NCBI RefSeq assembly: GCF_041153465.1
Contig: NZ_CP154858.1
Span: 1,798,001-1,862,000 of the forward strand
Length of the DNA stretch: 64,000 nucleotides
Source of the DNA: Thermohahella caldifontis
Lineage (GTDB): Bacteria; Pseudomonadota; Gammaproteobacteria; Pseudomonadales; Oleiphilaceae
Direction: 5' to 3'
The notes under the pieces are model-generated. The model was not told the DNA's origin. It did no database searches and worked only from the letters and a program-made list of their open reading frames with translations. The position numbers were made by a program, and so were the translations under genes. Shown here piece by piece: positions 63,165 to 64,000 of this stretch (its first letter is position 1; each line of letters starts with the position of its first letter).

Positions 63165-64000
63165 TGGAATATATGGCACTGGTGATGTTTGCAGTCGCCT
63201 GCGTGGTGCTCATGCTGGGCTACCCGGTGGCCTTTACCTTGGGCGGCGTGGCCCTGGCCTTCGCCTGGTTCGGTGATCAGGCAGGCGCGTTTGATCTGTC
63301 TTTGCTGCAGGCAGTGCCCAGCCGCCTGTATGGCCTGCTGACCAACCAGACCCTGCTGGCCGTTCCCTTGTTCGTCTTCATGGGCAATCTGCTGCAACGC
63401 TCCCAGCTGGCGGAAAGCCTGCTGGAAACCATGGCGGAAGTGTTCAAGCAGCTGCGTGGCGGCCTGGGAGTCTCCGTGGCGGTGGTGGGCATGCTGCTGG
63501 CAGCCAGCACGGGCATCGTGGGCGCCACGGTGGTGACCATGGGTCTGATTTCCCTGCCCACCATGCTGCGCAGCGGCTATCATCCGTCCATTGCCACGGG
63601 CACCATCTGTGCAACCGGAACGCTGGGGCAAATCATTCCGCCTTCCATCGCCCTGGTCCTGCTGGGTGACGTGCTGTCCAGCGCCTACCAGCAGGCGCAG
63701 CGTGAAATGGGCATCTTCAGCCCGGATACCGTATCCGTTGGGGATCTTTTCGTCGGCGCCCTGATTCCGGGCCTGATTCTGGTGGGACTCTACATCATCT
63801 ACATTCTGGTCGTGGCCTGGCTTCGGCCGGACATCATGCCCCCGCACCCCCGCCGCGGCGAGGACGCCCGCAAGGATCTGCATATCTGGCGCGACCTGAC
63901 GCCGCCGCTGGTACTGATTGTCACTGTGCTGGGCTCCATCCTGACCGGCATTGCCACACCAACGGAAGCCGCCGGCGTGGGCGCCATGGGCGCCATACTG
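63164..64000 (+). CDS. TRAP transporter large permease, DctM family (3' end outside the window)
   Basis: First 279 residues visible. The frame starts at ATG 63164 with AGGAGGG 7 bases before it and has no stop up to the window end. Family landmarks: LGYPVAFTLGGVAL, TLLAVPLFVFMGNLLQRSQLAE, AASTGIVGATVVTMG, and GTICATGTLGQIIPPSIALVLLGD. About twelve helices are expected in the whole protein. The substrate is unknown. Confidence 0.93.
   Translation, partial: MEYMALVMFAVACVVLMLGYPVAFTLGGVALAFAWFGDQAGAFDLSLLQAVPSRLYGLLTNQTLLAVPLFVFMGNLLQRSQLAESLLETMAEVFKQLRGGLGVSVAVVGMLLAASTGIVGATVVTMGLISLPTMLRSGYHPSIATGTICATGTLGQIIPPSIALVLLGDVLSSAYQQAQREMGIFSPDTVSVGDLFVGALIPGLILVGLYIIYILVVAWLRPDIMPPHPRRGEDARKDLHIWRDLTPPLVLIVTVLGSILTGIATPTEAAGVGAMGAIL

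Overview
The window is ordinary chromosomal DNA of a gammaproteobacterium with high GC content. The evidence is the rpsU-yqeY-dnaG-rpoD macromolecular-synthesis operon with a lysidine-type tRNA-Ile2(CAU) behind rpoD, the ubiquinone genes ubiC, ubiA and a ubiF-like gene, a PhoB/PhoR-Pst phosphate system with the long Pseudomonas/Vibrio-type PstC and PstA, MnmH, PurT, RimK, and an RNA that looks like the CsrB/RsmZ family. NhaD and a TRAP transporter would fit a marine, saline or alkaline habitat, but I cannot name a genus.

Layout. 1-8.1 kb: tail of an Fe-S (XPD/DinG-like) helicase, a PiT phosphate transporter, and a tetR-MFP-RND efflux operon. 8.2-14 kb: RimK with an aspartoacylase-like hydrolase, convergent with a RimK paralogue and a retropepsin-like protease; then a DUF486 protein, an alpha/beta hydrolase and purT (frameshifted). 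14-19.5 kb: NAD(P)H:quinone/azo reductase, tRNA-Ile2, rpoD, dnaG, yqeY, rpsU. 19.7-24.3 kb: a polyamine-type ABC transporter behind a good Pho-box promoter. 24-34.4 kb: penicillin-acylase family enzyme with a divergent TetR regulator, a diguanylate cyclase, a flavodoxin, an SPFH/NfeD pair, an EAL phosphodiesterase and an MBL-fold hydrolase. 34.4-41.5 kb: tesB, a Cys-rich protein, rubredoxin reductase and rubredoxin, hpt, ubiC, ubiA, phoB, phoR. 41.5-49.8 kb: response regulator, cysZ, vanZ-like gene, the CsrB-like RNA, methyltransferase, mnmH, ybaK-like gene, degQ-like protease (frameshifted), ubiF-like gene, hinT. 49.8-53.8 kb: nhaD (frameshifted), an IS1202-type insertion sequence, a candidate FNR-type-controlled small RNA, a DUF2059 gene. 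53.9-62.5 kb: phoU-pstB-pstA-pstC, a TIGR03545-type protein, pstS. 62.6 kb to the end: TRAP permeases dctQ and dctM (cut by the window edge).

How it fits together. Phosphate scarcity is the main theme: PhoR/PhoB, two Pst transcription units and a PiT carrier. Four promoters (phoB, pstC, pstS and, unexpectedly, the polyamine-type transporter) carry two CTGTCAT-like heptamers 11 bp apart with a -10 hexamer exactly 10 bp downstream. A second theme is post-transcriptional and cyclic-di-GMP control: one cyclase, one phosphodiesterase and two small-RNA candidates.

Three conserved genes (purT, degQ-like, nhaD) are each broken by one missing base in a run of G on the coding strand. This looks more like homopolymer under-calling in the assembly than real gene decay.
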